Source: Kitasatospora sp. GP82
Lineage (GTDB): Bacteria > Actinomycetota > Actinomycetes > Streptomycetales > Streptomycetaceae
Direction of reading: 5' to 3'
Assembly: GCF_029892105.1 (NCBI RefSeq)
Contig: NZ_JARZAJ010000020.1
Coordinates: forward strand, 1 to 64,000
DNA length: 64,000 bases
Part shown: positions 26,998 to 36,356 of the stretch, piece after piece
Layout of the letters: each line of letters begins with the position of its first letter
Numbering within the stretch: position 1 is the stretch's first letter
The notes under the pieces: generated by a model
What the model saw: the letters and a program-made list of their open reading frames with translations, nothing else
What the model was told of the DNA's origin: nothing
The model's database searches: none
Program-made: the position numbers and the translations under genes

Positions 26998-28356
26998 TCA
27001 TCGCGCTGATCGGATCTTCTTCGCCAACCCCCCGGAGCGACGCAGGGCGGTGCCGAGCAGGACGACCACGAGGGCCGCGAGATAGGCGGGTTGCTGGGTG
27101 TCGCTGCCGAAGAGGTAGAGCGCCTGCGCGGCGGCCGGGACGGCGAGCCACTCCCAGCGCCCGTCGAGCGCAACCAGTGCGACGACCAGCAGGCCGTACC
27201 AGGGGTAGGCGGGTGCGACCAGCAGCAAGGCGGTACCGGTGACGAGCAGCGCGCCGCTCCAGGGCCTGGCCGGATCTCCCCGCCGCAGGACGTACAGGAC
27301 GACGGCCGTCAGCACCAGTGCCGCCGCGTACGGCGCCCAGTTCGCCGGAACCACCAGGCGCAGCAGGCCGAAACGGTCGATGGTGGCGTCCTCGTAGCCC
27401 TCCTCGCGGAGGTAGCCGGGCAGGTAGCCGATCACCCCCGCGCCGGAGGCGACGACGTACGGAACGTACACGAGCGCGACGGTGAGCAGCGCGGTCGCGG
27501 GCAGCAGCAGGTCCCGAAACCGAGGGCGCCGGGCGAGCAGCCCCGACATGGCGCCGGGCAGCGCGAGTGCGGGGATCAGCTTGGTGGCGATGGCCGCGCC
27601 CAGTGCGACTCCCCCGGCAACGGCATGCCTTCGCACCGCCAGAGCGAGGCCGAGGACCAGCAGCAGGGCGCCGAGCGTGTCCACGTGGGCATCGTTGACG
27701 GACCAGATCGCGATGCCGGGGAACCAACCCCACAGCCCCGCGCGCCAGTTCTGACGACGGATCAGCAGCAGGGCCCCGGTGGTCGTGACGGCGAGCAGTG
27801 CGCCGCCCACCTGGACGGTGCGTACCGTTCCGTGAGCCGCGTGGAGCCCCAGGAACCAGATTTCGGCGACGGGCGGGTAGATGGTGTGCACACCCGGCCG
27901 GTTGATGTGGGTACAGGCGCCGGCGACGGTCCGGTGCTCGTTCCAGGCGGTGCAGGCGCTGTCGGCAGGGAAGAGCGCCGGATCGCGGAGCCCGACCAGG
28001 GCCGGGGCGTCCGGAGCGTAGGTGTACGGGGAGATCCCGGCGGCCTGGACACGGCCGTCCCAGACGTAGCGGTACGCGTCGTCGCTGGTACGGGGCGGGG
28101 CGAGCAGGCCGGTGGCGGCAACGGCCAGGCTGCCGGCCAGCACCAGCGGGGCGACGTGCCGTGAGGGCACCCGGCGCAGCAGGGCCATCGCGATCGCGAA
28201 CAGGGCGAGGTCGGCGAGGTACCAGCCGTACAGCGGGCGGGGGTTGCCGAGCGTTCCGCCTCCGGTGACGGTACGGGCCAGGGCGGCAACCAGGACGCCC
28301 AGCGCGAGGGCGGCGGGCACGGTGGCACAACGGGAGGTCAGACGGGTGGTGGGCAC
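26998..28356 (-). CDS. Polytopic GT-C mannosyltransferase-like protein (GT87 type)
   Basis: 452 residues with about 12 hydrophobic segments. The first extracytoplasmic loop contains RTSDDAYRYVWDGRVQAAGISPYTYAP, the Asp-rich loop and DGR motif typical of GT87/alpha-1,6-mannosyltransferase-type enzymes that use polyprenyl-phosphate sugars. Later loops have NRPGVHTIYPPVAE and NDAHVDTLGALLLVLG. The role is likely in cell-wall or lipoglycan synthesis at the outer face of the membrane. ATG 28356 is taken as start; a GTG choice is possible. It is divergent from the molybdopterin oxidoreductase operon. Confidence 0.85.
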   Translation of the reverse strand: MPTTRLTSRCATVPAALALGVLVAALARTVTGGGTLGNPRPLYGWYLADLALFAIAMALLRRVPSRHVAPLVLAGSLAVAATGLLAPPRTSDDAYRYVWDGRVQAAGISPYTYAPDAPALVGLRDPALFPADSACTAWNEHRTVAGACTHINRPGVHTIYPPVAEIWFLGLHAAHGTVRTVQVGGALLAVTTTGALLLIRRQNWRAGLWGWFPGIAIWSVNDAHVDTLGALLLVLGLALAVRRHAVAGGVALGAAIATKLIPALALPGAMSGLLARRPRFRDLLLPATALLTVALVYVPYVVASGAGVIGYLPGYLREEGYEDATIDRFGLLRLVVPANWAPYAAALVLTAVVLYVLRRGDPARPWSGALLVTGTALLLVAPAYPWYGLLVVALVALDGRWEWLAVPAAAQALYLFGSDTQQPAYLAALVVVLLGTALRRSGGLAKKIRSAR

Positions 28357-28469
28357 GAGTTCAGCCTGCCACCGCGTCGCACCGCTCCGACGTAACGGCT
28401 AACCGCCGTTCGACTTCCGTAAGCACGTCGAGGCCGGTCGGCAGGGCCTTCAGGCGCTCTCATGGAGTC

Positions 28470-29879
28470 GTGGACCCAGAAACTCCCGACAGCGAACCCA
28501 CCGGCCCCGCCAAGCCCGAACCACCTGCACGACCTGCACCAGCAGAGCCACCCGTATCGCCGGAGCCACCCGAGGCACAGCCCCAACCGCCGGACAGCGC
28601 CAAGCCCGCGCAACCCCCGCAACCCCCGCAACCCCCGCAACCCGCCAAGCGGTCCGAACCTGCCGAACCCTCCGGTCCTTCCGAACCGGCTGAGCCCGCC
28701 AACCCCGAGCCGCACCGGACAGCCCGGCGCCGCCCGTACGACCTCCCCCTCCCGACACCGCCGCAGATCCTGCGCCAAGGACCGCTGCGTGAGGGGACGT
28801 TCACCTCCGCGCTGCACGAGCCGCGCACCACGGTGGTGATCGGCCGCTGGCTGGGCGCAGCACTGCTGGTCTGCTTCCTGACGGGCCTGCTCAGCCATGT
28901 TCTCCAGCAGCCGCCGACCTGGCTGCGTGACCATCTGCCGAGCCGCCCGGTCGACGGCTACCGCGTCACCCAGGGGCTGCACGTCATCTCGGGCATCGCC
29001 GCCATCCCGCTGCTCGGCGCGAAACTCTGGACCGTCTACCCCCGCCTCTTCGAGTGGCCGCCTGCGCGCAGCGTGCTGCACGCGCTGGAGCGGCTCGGTA
29101 TCGCGATCCTGGTCTCCACGATGCTGCTGGAGCTGTTCACGGGGCTGCTCAACATCATCGAGTGGTACCCGTGGCCGTTCCCGTTCCGGCAGACCCACTT
29201 CTGGCTGGCCTGGGTGGCGACCGGCGGCCTGCTGCTGCACGTGGCCGCCAAGGGTCCGATGATCGGCCAGCACTGGCGGCGCGTCAGCCCGGAGTTTCGA
29301 CAGCGCCGGGCGTTCCTCGGGTCCGTGACAGCAGCGGTGGCCGCCGTCACCGTCACCACGGCCGGGCAGACCGTGCCCTGGCTGCGTCACTTCGACCTGC
29401 TGGCTCCGCGTCGTCCCGACATCGGCGAACTCGGCCTCCCGATCACCCGCACGGCCGCCGAGGCGGGCACCACCGTCGCCCCGGCCGACTGGCGCCTGCG
29501 CGTCGACGGCCCGCAGCCGTACGAACTGACGATGGATCAGCTGCTCGCCCTCCCCCAGCACCAGTCACGTCTGCCGATCTCCTGCGTGGAAGGCTGGAGC
29601 GCCTCGGCGCACTGGACGGGGGTTCGCATCAAGGACCTGCTGGCTCGCGCGGGCGCCCCGGCCACCGCGCGGGTGCGGGTGACCTCACTGGAGGCCGACG
29701 GGCCGTACCGGATCATGGAAATGCCCGCAGCGTACGCGCAGGATCCACTGACGCTGCTGGCGGTGCGGGTGAACGGCCAGGTGCTGACGGCCGATCACGG
29801 CTACCCGGCACGGATCATCGCCCCCAACCGGCCCGGGGTGCTGCAGACCAAGTGGGTCGTCCGAATGGAGGTGCTGTGA
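28470..29879 (+). CDS. Membrane-anchored sulfite-oxidase-type molybdopterin oxidoreductase
   Basis: 469 residues from GTG 28470 (GGAG close upstream). Parts: a Pro-rich cytoplasmic N-terminus (1-95) encoded partly by 9-bp CCGCAACCC repeats near 28612-28650; a four-helix cytochrome-b561-like region (about 125-285) with candidate heme His residues in QGLHVISG, WLAWVATGGLLLHVA; then an exported molybdopterin domain. SCVEGWSASAHWTGV holds the Mo-ligand Cys of sulfite oxidase/YedY enzymes, and APNRPGVLQTKWV is the domain end. It probably passes electrons between the exported Mo site and the membrane. It overlaps the next gene by ATGA-type coupling. Confidence 0.88.
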   Translation: MDPETPDSEPTGPAKPEPPARPAPAEPPVSPEPPEAQPQPPDSAKPAQPPQPPQPPQPAKRSEPAEPSGPSEPAEPANPEPHRTARRRPYDLPLPTPPQILRQGPLREGTFTSALHEPRTTVVIGRWLGAALLVCFLTGLLSHVLQQPPTWLRDHLPSRPVDGYRVTQGLHVISGIAAIPLLGAKLWTVYPRLFEWPPARSVLHALERLGIAILVSTMLLELFTGLLNIIEWYPWPFPFRQTHFWLAWVATGGLLLHVAAKGPMIGQHWRRVSPEFRQRRAFLGSVTAAVAAVTVTTAGQTVPWLRHFDLLAPRRPDIGELGLPITRTAAEAGTTVAPADWRLRVDGPQPYELTMDQLLALPQHQSRLPISCVEGWSASAHWTGVRIKDLLARAGAPATARVRVTSLEADGPYRIMEMPAAYAQDPLTLLAVRVNGQVLTADHGYPARIIAPNRPGVLQTKWVVRMEVL

Positions 29880-30277
29880 TGCGGACCCTGCGGGTGGCCA
29901 CCGTCGCGGTCGGGGTCGGTCTGATCGGGTACGGGGTGTACGGGCTGCTGCACGACAGCTACATCCGCGACCCGCTGGACGTACTGATCTGGCTGGTCGG
30001 CGGGCTGGTGCTCCACGACGGGCTCTGGGTGCCGCTGCTCTGTGTGCTGGGGGCCTCCTTTGTGCGCGGACCGGTGCTGCGCGGCTGGCTGGTCGTCGCA
30101 GCGGCAGTCACCGCTGTCGCGCTGCCCCTCATCCTCCGTGACGGTCACAACGGCGGCAACGCCTCCGTCCTGCCGCTCCCCTATCTGCGCAACTGGCTTC
30201 TGGTCCTGGCCGCGACGGCAGCCGTCGCCGCGCTCGCAGCCCTCTGCTCGCGGACCCTGCGACGGCGCAAGCCTTAG
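29879..30277 (+). CDS. Small membrane protein coupled to the molybdopterin enzyme
   Basis: 132 residues. Its ATG (29879-29881) overlaps the stop of the upstream gene (TGATG), so translation is coupled. Four hydrophobic segments: VATVAVGVGLIGYGVYGLL, VLIWLVGGLVLHDGLWVPLL, GWLVVAAAVTAVALPLIL, NWLLVLAATAAVAALAAL. The His in LVLHDG is a possible heme or quinone-side residue. Probably a membrane partner of the molybdenum enzyme; the function is inferred from coupling only. Confidence 0.8.
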   Translation: MRTLRVATVAVGVGLIGYGVYGLLHDSYIRDPLDVLIWLVGGLVLHDGLWVPLLCVLGASFVRGPVLRGWLVVAAAVTAVALPLILRDGHNGGNASVLPLPYLRNWLLVLAATAAVAALAALCSRTLRRRKP

Positions 30278-30367
30278 GCCTTCAGGGGCAAGGGCCTGAA
30301 CCTGTTCCACCGCCGGCAGCGCGACGTCCGCCTCGCCGGATGGCGGGGCGGACGCGGGAGCATACGG

Positions 30368-30877
30368 TCAGTGCGTGGCAGCGGCCGGGGCGTCCAGAAC
30401 GCCGGTGACGTCGCCGACGATGGCAACGAGGTCGGCGGCGATCGCGGCCAGGTCCCCGGGGACTGCGGTGGGGTTGGCCTGGAGATCGCTGGCCAGCGTG
30501 GCGAGGTCGGCATTCAGCTTGGCGAGGTCGGACGCGAGGCTGCGCGTCGCCATGCCCTGCTTGGTGGCATTGGCCGGTTTCTGGAGCTCGGCCTGCAGGG
30601 CGGCGGCGGCCGCCTTCGCCCTGTCCACCTGGGACTGGAGGTCGGCCGCGCTGGGCCGGGGGTTGGCCTTGGCGGAGCGCGCCACGGCGTCGACCGCGCT
30701 GGTGAGGTCGCCGAGGAGGCCGAGCTGGTGGATCTGCTGGAGTGATTTCGTCTGGTCCGCCCGCTGGACGGCGACCTGGTGGGTCGGCGCGGTGGCCGCA
30801 TTCGCGTGGATGGTGGTGGCAAGGGCTCCGGTGAGGACGACGCCGGCGAATGCCGCGATTATCCGCTTGGTGCGCAT
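30368..30877 (-). CDS. Secreted alpha-helical (coiled-coil) protein
   Basis: 169 residues. Signal peptide MRTKRIIAAFAGVVLTGALATTIHANA. The mature part is nearly all Ala/Leu/Asp heptad-like helix (LTSAVDAVARSAK; LQSQVDRAKAAAAALQAEL; LASDLAKLNADLATLASDL; LAAIAADLVAIVGDV), with no Cys. Streptomycetes export many such proteins without known function. Probably monocistronic: it converges with the membrane-protein gene to its left. Confidence 0.75.
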   Translation of the reverse strand: MRTKRIIAAFAGVVLTGALATTIHANAATAPTHQVAVQRADQTKSLQQIHQLGLLGDLTSAVDAVARSAKANPRPSAADLQSQVDRAKAAAAALQAELQKPANATKQGMATRSLASDLAKLNADLATLASDLQANPTAVPGDLAAIAADLVAIVGDVTGVLDAPAAATH

Positions 30878-31246
30878 GAAATGACCTTTGCTCTGTGATC
30901 CGAGGCCGCTGGGGGGCGGCGACCGCCAGCCTCACCCGCCCGACTACGGTTCGCAAGCGCACGACTCCCAACGGTTACATCACTCCCTGTGCTCCCCCTC
31001 GCTCATTCGCAGGCCGCCGGCAACCATCGAGCGCCCTCGTCGGCCTTGTCTTTTGGCCAACGTTGTCGCGGCGGCCTTGGCGATCGTGGTGATCCGGCAG
31101 ATCACCGCAGCTCGGTATGCGAAGTTCCAGGCCGACCTCACCTCCCTGCCGTTCGCGTCGACTCCCACCGTTTGACCACACATATGCAGCTCGCCGCAGC
31201 AAGGCGGTCGAGCCTCGGCACGGTCTCGAGGTCCGTCACCACGTGA
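30878..31246. other. Intergenic stretch without a supported gene
   Basis: Contains the promoter of the secreted helical protein and nothing else I can assign. A plus-strand frame at 30888-31175 has one hydrophobic run (NVVAAALAIVVI) but no start signal. Confidence 0.3.
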
Positions 31247-32002
31247 TCAGTCGCTGACGCACCGGTAGTGGGTGGTCAGCCGTCCCTCGTCGTCCAGGAT
31301 GTGGAAGGCGAGCGCGGGAGGCTGGTCGAGGTGGACGTGGTCCTCGGGGTGGGCCCGGTGTTCCCAGGGGAGCCGGAGCGTGGACACGACTCCTGGTGCC
31401 ACCAGCAGCGGCCGTCCGGCGAAGGTGGTCGCCGCCGGGGTGTGGGCGTGCCCGCAAAGGAAGGCCGCGAGGTTGGGGTGGCGGTCCGCGATCGCGGCCA
31501 GCCGCTCTGCTCCGAACTGGCGGATGCCGTCGACGAAGGGGACGTGCAGCGGGGTCGGCGGGTGGTGGAACCCGACCAGTACGGGCACCCGGGCCGGAGC
31601 CTGGGCCAGGGTGTCCTCCAGCCACGCCAGCGTCTGGTCGTCGAGGAAGCCATCGTCCTTGCCCGGCACTGAGGAGTCGCACAGTGCGATCACGAAGTCG
31701 GCGGTGCGGTACACCTGGTTGACCGGTGCCGTCGATCCCGGCTGCCCGAGCAGACAGCGCCGGAACGCGGCGCGCTCGTCGTGGTTGCCCGGGCAGACCA
31801 GGACCGGGTGCCGGGAGGCCAGCAGTCGGCGGGCCTGCTCGTACTCGGCGGGCAGGGCGTGGTCGGCGATGTCACCACTGACCAGGACGGCATCCAGGTC
31901 GTAGGGGAGCTCTTCGAGGTAGTCCATGACGGCCCGGGTGCGCTCGATGCTGCGCTGCCCGCCGTCGATGTGGAGGTCGCTGAGGTGCGCGATCACGATC
32001 AT
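31247..32002 (-). CDS. Metallophosphoesterase (CpdA/Icc-like)
   Basis: 251 residues with all dimetal phosphoesterase motifs in order: HLSDLHID, VLVSGDIADH, CPGNHDER, VLVGFHHPP and FLCGHAHT. This is the class III cyclic-nucleotide phosphodiesterase/calcineurin-like layout; the substrate may be a cyclic nucleotide or another phosphodiester. Its ATG overlaps the last bases of the upstream dehydrogenase gene (ATGA at 31999-32002), so the two are translationally coupled. Confidence 0.9.
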   Translation of the reverse strand: MIVIAHLSDLHIDGGQRSIERTRAVMDYLEELPYDLDAVLVSGDIADHALPAEYEQARRLLASRHPVLVCPGNHDERAAFRRCLLGQPGSTAPVNQVYRTADFVIALCDSSVPGKDDGFLDDQTLAWLEDTLAQAPARVPVLVGFHHPPTPLHVPFVDGIRQFGAERLAAIADRHPNLAAFLCGHAHTPAATTFAGRPLLVAPGVVSTLRLPWEHRAHPEDHVHLDQPPALAFHILDDEGRLTTHYRCVSD

Positions 32003-32877
32003 CGCCGGGGTCCCTTCGTCGCGGTGTGCAGGATGTGAGTGAGGACGGCCGAGTAGTCCTGGCCGCCGCGTCCCGCGCGCTCGGCGTCGGAGAGCCAGTC
32101 CCGGACGGCGGCGGTCAGGCCGAGGCCGGGCCGGCCGTCACCGACCGCGTCGGCGACGAGGTCGGCGTCCTTGCGGGCCAGGGCGAGCGCGAAGCGCGCC
32201 GGGTGAACTCCGGCCTCGATCGCGCCGCGTCGACGCGCCGCCTGCTCCGCCAACGGCGTCACGCCCAGCACCTCGTGCAGGGACTCCCACGACAGCCCCA
32301 GTGCGCCACCCAGCGCGAGGGATTCGCCCAGCACACCCAGCACACCGAAGAGTGCGTTGTTGGCGACGAGTTTCGCCGCCGTGCCGGCGCCCAATTCCCC
32401 GACGTGCAGCGGTGAACCCAGCTGCTCCAGCAGGGGCGAGCACCGTTCGACCAGGGCTTGCGGGCCACCGACCAGGATCCGCAGACCTCCTGACGCGGCC
32501 TCGGCCACACTGCCGAGCACCGGCGCGTCCAGCAGTCCCGTACCCGCGGGCAGCGCCTTCGCGAGACGGGTCACCGACGAGGGCGACACCGTGGACATCT
32601 GCACGACCACCGCTTCCGGTCCGACTCCGGCGGCGATCCCGTGCTCGCCCTCGGTCACCGCCAGCAGTGCTTGCGGGTCGGCGACCATCACGATCACCGC
32701 CTCGGCCCCGCGTGCCGCATCCGCCGGACTCGACCCGACCGCAGCGCCCGTCTCCCGCAATGCCGCCGCCCGCTGCGGCGAGCGATTCCAGACGGTGATC
32801 CGGCGGCCGTTGGCCAGCAACCGGCGGGCGATCGGCGCGCCCATCGCGCCGAGCCCGATGACAGCGATCCGTTCCAC
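31999..32877 (-). CDS. NAD(P)-dependent beta-hydroxyacid dehydrogenase family protein
   Basis: 292 residues. N-terminal Rossmann motif VIGLGAMGAPIA, the substrate motif LLDAPVLGS.AEAASGGL (relatives: DAPVSGG), and the catalytic Lys in GTAAKLVANNALFG. This is the layout of hydroxyisobutyrate dehydrogenase/imine reductase-like proteins. In imine reductases the Lys is replaced; here it is kept, favouring a hydroxyacid. First gene of a two-gene operon with the phosphoesterase. Confidence 0.88.
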   Translation of the reverse strand: MERIAVIGLGAMGAPIARRLLANGRRITVWNRSPQRAAALRETGAAVGSSPADAARGAEAVIVMVADPQALLAVTEGEHGIAAGVGPEAVVVQMSTVSPSSVTRLAKALPAGTGLLDAPVLGSVAEAASGGLRILVGGPQALVERCSPLLEQLGSPLHVGELGAGTAAKLVANNALFGVLGVLGESLALGGALGLSWESLHEVLGVTPLAEQAARRRGAIEAGVHPARFALALARKDADLVADAVGDGRPGLGLTAAVRDWLSDAERAGRGGQDYSAVLTHILHTATKGPRR

Positions 32878-32881
32878 GCTC

Positions 32882-33685
32882 GTGCTCCCTTCGTCCGGGC
32901 TTTCGCCCTCGAACGTAGAGGATCACCGGAGCAGGAGGAAGATCCGGTTCCATGCCGAATTCCTGGTCCAGTACGACCAGCGCGCCGTCCCCGTCCTCGT
33001 CGCCCTCGCCGGGCATCCCGACGCCGAGGTCCGCCGGCGGGCGGCCGGGTCCTTTGCGGGGGTCGCCACCGGCGTGGCGGACGGGCCGGACATTCGCGCA
33101 CTCGTCAGGCTGTCCCGCGACGACGACCCCCGGGTCCGCGACTGGGCGACGTTCACGCTGGGCTTCCAGGCCGAGGTCGACAGCCCCGGGATCCGGGCCG
33201 CGCTGTGGGAGCGGACCACCGACGAGAATGCGGATGCCCGCGAGGAGGGCATCCGCGGACTGGCCCGCAGACGCGACCCGAGTGCCGTCCCGCTGCTGGT
33301 GGAACTGCTCGGCAGCCCCGAGGGCGCGCACGTCCTCACCTTCACCGCGGCGCAGATCATGGGCGTTCCCGAACTGCTGCCGGCCCTGCTGGAGTACGAG
33401 CCCGACGGCGCGGGGGTCACTGCCGCAGTGAACGCCTGCGACCCGGTGCAGCGCGAACGGCTGGACGCCTTCGCCTGGGACCTGGTGTGCACGCTCGACC
33501 GGCTCCGCCCCGACCTGGCCGCCGCCGTGTACATGGAGCGCTTCGACCACGGCATGTCCCTCGGCCTCGACGCCGCCTTCGGATCATCCGGTTACGACGT
33601 CGAGGCACTGCTCGGGCGGGCAGGCGGCGACCCCGCACACGCTGCCGAACTGGTCGCCGCCGACCGGCCGAGGAGCCCTGGGTGA
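32882..33685 (+). CDS. HEAT-repeat protein, uncertain N-terminus
   Basis: The confident part, from about 32958, has HEAT/PBS-lyase-type repeats: AVPVLVALAGHPDAEVRRRAAGSF, IRALVRLSRDDDPRVRDWATFTLG and AVPLLVELLGSPEGAHVL. No good in-frame start exists. A GTG at 32882 is in frame, but an AGGAGG-like site near 32932 precedes an ATG (32952) in the wrong frame. Either a 1-nt indel separates start and body, or the N-terminus is truncated. It is a scaffold or protein-interaction protein; function unknown. Confidence 0.65.
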   Translation: MLPSSGLSPSNVEDHRSRRKIRFHAEFLVQYDQRAVPVLVALAGHPDAEVRRRAAGSFAGVATGVADGPDIRALVRLSRDDDPRVRDWATFTLGFQAEVDSPGIRAALWERTTDENADAREEGIRGLARRRDPSAVPLLVELLGSPEGAHVLTFTAAQIMGVPELLPALLEYEPDGAGVTAAVNACDPVQRERLDAFAWDLVCTLDRLRPDLAAAVYMERFDHGMSLGLDAAFGSSGYDVEALLGRAGGDPAHAAELVAADRPRSPG

Positions 33686-33691
33686 ACGGGC

Positions 33692-34549
33692 TCAGATACC
33701 GGGGAGTCCGGTCTCCAGGCCGTCCAGCGCATGCGAGCAGATGCAGTCCCGGGAGGCCGGCAGCCCCTCAAGTGCCTTGAACAGCACGGTGCGCAGCCGG
33801 TCGACGTTGCGGGCGAAGACCTCGAGCACCTCGGCATGGGTGACGCCCTCGCCGCTCTCCACACCCGCGTCGAGGTCGGTCACCAGGGCCAACGAGGTGT
33901 AGCAGAGCCCGAGTTCACGGGCGAGCGCGGCCTCCGGGTGACCGGTCATACCGATCACCGACCAGCCGTTGCCGGTGAACCAGCGGGACTCGGCACGGGT
34001 CGAGAAGCGCGGGCCCTGGACCACCACCAGGGTGCCGCCGTCCACCGGCTCCCAGGCGCTGTCCCGGGCGGCGGCCAGCGCCGAGCTGCGGCCGTCGGGG
34101 CAGTACGGGTCGGCCATCGAGACGTGCACGACCTCGGGGACGCCGCCGTCCGGCAGCGGCAGGCCGTCGTAGAAGGTCTGCTCCCGCCCCGAGGTGCGGT
34201 CCACGAACTGGTCGGGGAGGACCAGCGTGCCGGGGCCGTACTCGGGGCGCAGCCCGCCGACCGCGCACGGTCCGAGCACCTGGCGCACGCCGAGCGAGTG
34301 CAGCGCCCAGAGGTTGGCGCGGTAGTTGATCCGATGCGGCGGCAGGCTGTGCCCGCGCCCGTGCCTGGGCAGGAAGGCGACGCTGCGCCCGGCCACCTCA
34401 CCGACGAAGAGCGAGTCGCTGGGTGGCCCGTAAGGGGTCTCGACGGCGATCTCGGTCACGTCGTCCAGCAGCGCGTAGAGGCCGGAGCCCCCGATCACGC
34501 CGAGCTCGGCGCGCAGGTTGCGGGCGCTGCCTGTCATGGTGTCAGCCAC
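33692..34549 (-). CDS. mtnP: S-methyl-5'-thioadenosine phosphorylase-type enzyme
   Basis: About 285 residues from GTG 34549 (GAAAGG eight bases upstream); an ATG at 34594 gives a longer form. Motifs of MTA phosphorylase/PNP: GVIGGSGLY, FLPRHGRGH (phosphate), GPRFSTRAESR, and GMTGHPEAALARELG (ribose/MT pocket). TDLDAG carries the Asp pair that favours 6-aminopurines. It cleaves MTA with phosphate to adenine and methylthioribose-1-phosphate for methionine salvage. MTA versus methylthioinosine preference cannot be settled from sequence alone. It converges with the HEAT gene. Confidence 0.9.
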   Translation of the reverse strand: MADTMTGSARNLRAELGVIGGSGLYALLDDVTEIAVETPYGPPSDSLFVGEVAGRSVAFLPRHGRGHSLPPHRINYRANLWALHSLGVRQVLGPCAVGGLRPEYGPGTLVLPDQFVDRTSGREQTFYDGLPLPDGGVPEVVHVSMADPYCPDGRSSALAAARDSAWEPVDGGTLVVVQGPRFSTRAESRWFTGNGWSVIGMTGHPEAALARELGLCYTSLALVTDLDAGVESGEGVTHAEVLEVFARNVDRLRTVLFKALEGLPASRDCICSHALDGLETGLPGI

Positions 34550-34710
34550 GGTGACTGCCTTTCGGTCTCGTCCTGCTCCCACCTTAGGATCCAACGCCGT
34601 CAGGACCGGCGATCGTGGGTCTTACGGATGTACGACGGCTGCCGCCTTCTAGGGTGGACCTGCGAGGGTATGTCCGCCCTTGCCCACCATCGGAGCGGAA
34701 CGGACTGCTG

Positions 34711-36111
34711 ATGCTGATGCTGATAGCGAAGGGCGCGAACATCGCGCTGGCCACGACCGGAGTCCGGGTGGAGCTGCGCTGGCGCGGCGGGCCGGGGGTC
34801 CCCGACGCGGACGCCTCCGCGCTGCTGCTGGCGGGCGGACGGGTCCGCTCGGACGCCGACTTCGTCTTCTACAACCAGCCGCAGGACAGCTCCGGTTCGG
34901 TGCGTCACCTCGGAAAGCAGCCGGCCTCCGACGGTCCGGTCTCCGACGGCGTGGTGGACACGCTGACGGTGGCGCTGGAGACGCTGGACCACGAGGTGGA
35001 GACCGTGGTGCTGGCGGCCTCCAGTGACGGCGGCCCGTTCGGACGGTTGCCCGGTCTTCATCTGCGGATACTCGACACGGTCTCCGGTGAGGAGCTGGCC
35101 CGTTTCGAGGACACCGGCGCGAGCAGCGAGACGGCCTTCGTGCTCGGGGAGCTGTACCGGCGGGGCGGTGGCTGGAAGTTCCGCGCAGTCGGGCAGGGGT
35201 ACGACAGCGGGCTGGCGGGGCTGGCCACCGACTACGGCATCCAGGTCGACGAGGAACCCACGCCGGCCGTCGACCACATCCCCGCTGCTGCCCCGCCTGC
35301 ACTCCCCGTACCCCCGACGCCTGCGCCTGCGCCTGCGCCTGCGCCTGCGGAAGCCGACTACCTTCTCCCGCCCCCGCTCGCACCGGCCGCGCCGCCCGCA
35401 CCGGCACCCGCACCCGCACCCGCACCCGCACCCGTCAGCCTCAGCAAGGTCTACCTCACCGCCAAGAACCCGATGGTCTCCCTGACCAAGCACGGCACCA
35501 CCGGCGGCATGCTGCGGGTCAACCTCAACTGGACCTCCGCCAACGGCACGCAGGCCCCCGGCGCCTCGCACCGTCAGGGCGGCGGCGGTTGGCTGGCCAA
35601 GAAGCTGCGCGCCGCCCTCCCGGCCCAGGCACCCAGTGGGCGGGACCTCGACCTGGCCTGCCTCTGGGAACTCCACGACGGCAGCAAGGGAATCGTGCAG
35701 GCCATCGCCCAGCGCTTCGGCAACCTGTACGAGCCACCGTACGTCCAGCTGGCCAATGACGACCGCACCGGCTCGCTCGCCGACGGCGAGGACCTCTGGA
35801 TCAACCTCGACCACTCCGCCGCGATCCGCCGCCTGCTGGTCTTCGTGTACTCCTACGACCAGCTCCCGCTGACCGGGCTGAACGGCCTGGCCACCCTCTT
35901 CCCCGCCGGCGGCCCGACCATTGAACTGGCGCTCGACAGCTGCGAGTTCCCCGCGACCAGCTGCGTCGTCGCGCTGCTGGAGAACAACGGCAGGGAACTG
36001 GTGGTCCACCGCCAGGGACGCTACTTCCAGCGCACCGAGCACCAGTCGAACCACGAGATGATAGATCTCGCCTACGGCTGGAACCTCCAGTGGTCCACCG
36101 GACGCAAGTAG
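34711..36111 (+). CDS. TerD family protein with two stress-type domains
   Basis: About 466 residues from ATG 34711. An N-terminal TerD domain (about 1-185: KGANIALA, LLLAGGRVRSDADFVFYNQP, GELYRRGGGWKFRAVGQGY) is followed by a Pro/Ala linker encoded by GCGCCT and CCCGCA repeats (about 35318-35350, 35395-35432). A second TerD-like domain follows (VSLTKHGT, LACLWELHDGSKGIVQAIAQRFG, LWINLD, LLVFVYSYDQ). TerD domains bind calcium and belong to tellurite/stress response systems. It stands alone here with no other ter gene. Confidence 0.88.
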   Translation: MLMLIAKGANIALATTGVRVELRWRGGPGVPDADASALLLAGGRVRSDADFVFYNQPQDSSGSVRHLGKQPASDGPVSDGVVDTLTVALETLDHEVETVVLAASSDGGPFGRLPGLHLRILDTVSGEELARFEDTGASSETAFVLGELYRRGGGWKFRAVGQGYDSGLAGLATDYGIQVDEEPTPAVDHIPAAAPPALPVPPTPAPAPAPAPAEADYLLPPPLAPAAPPAPAPAPAPAPAPVSLSKVYLTAKNPMVSLTKHGTTGGMLRVNLNWTSANGTQAPGASHRQGGGGWLAKKLRAALPAQAPSGRDLDLACLWELHDGSKGIVQAIAQRFGNLYEPPYVQLANDDRTGSLADGEDLWINLDHSAAIRRLLVFVYSYDQLPLTGLNGLATLFPAGGPTIELALDSCEFPATSCVVALLENNGRELVVHRQGRYFQRTEHQSNHEMIDLAYGWNLQWSTGRK

Positions 36112-36356
36112 AGCGGATGCAGGCGGACTTGGAGTGCTCGCCGGCAAGTGACCCATCAGCCTGGACAGTGCAGTCGACTCCGATGAGTGCCTGGAGCGGA
36201 TCCGGGCGGGGCAGGCACGACCGGAGGAGCACCAACGGCGCCGAACCCTCGCGTTCCGGAACTCGCCGCTCCCATCCACCGTTCGGCGTACAGTGGCCGT
36301 CCCGAACGCGGGACAGCGACCGTCCCGCGCGCGGGACCGGACGGGCAAGGGTGGAG

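Noticed and set aside
28612..28650. Possible CRISPR or protein-binding repeats (CCGCAACCC)
   Set aside because: In-frame Pro-Gln codon repeats of the N-terminal tail of the molybdopterin enzyme.
34600..36348. A 582-codon minus-strand frame opposite the TerD gene
   Set aside because: Antisense of the TerD gene with its repeat linker (poly Gly/Arg/Cys); no start signal.
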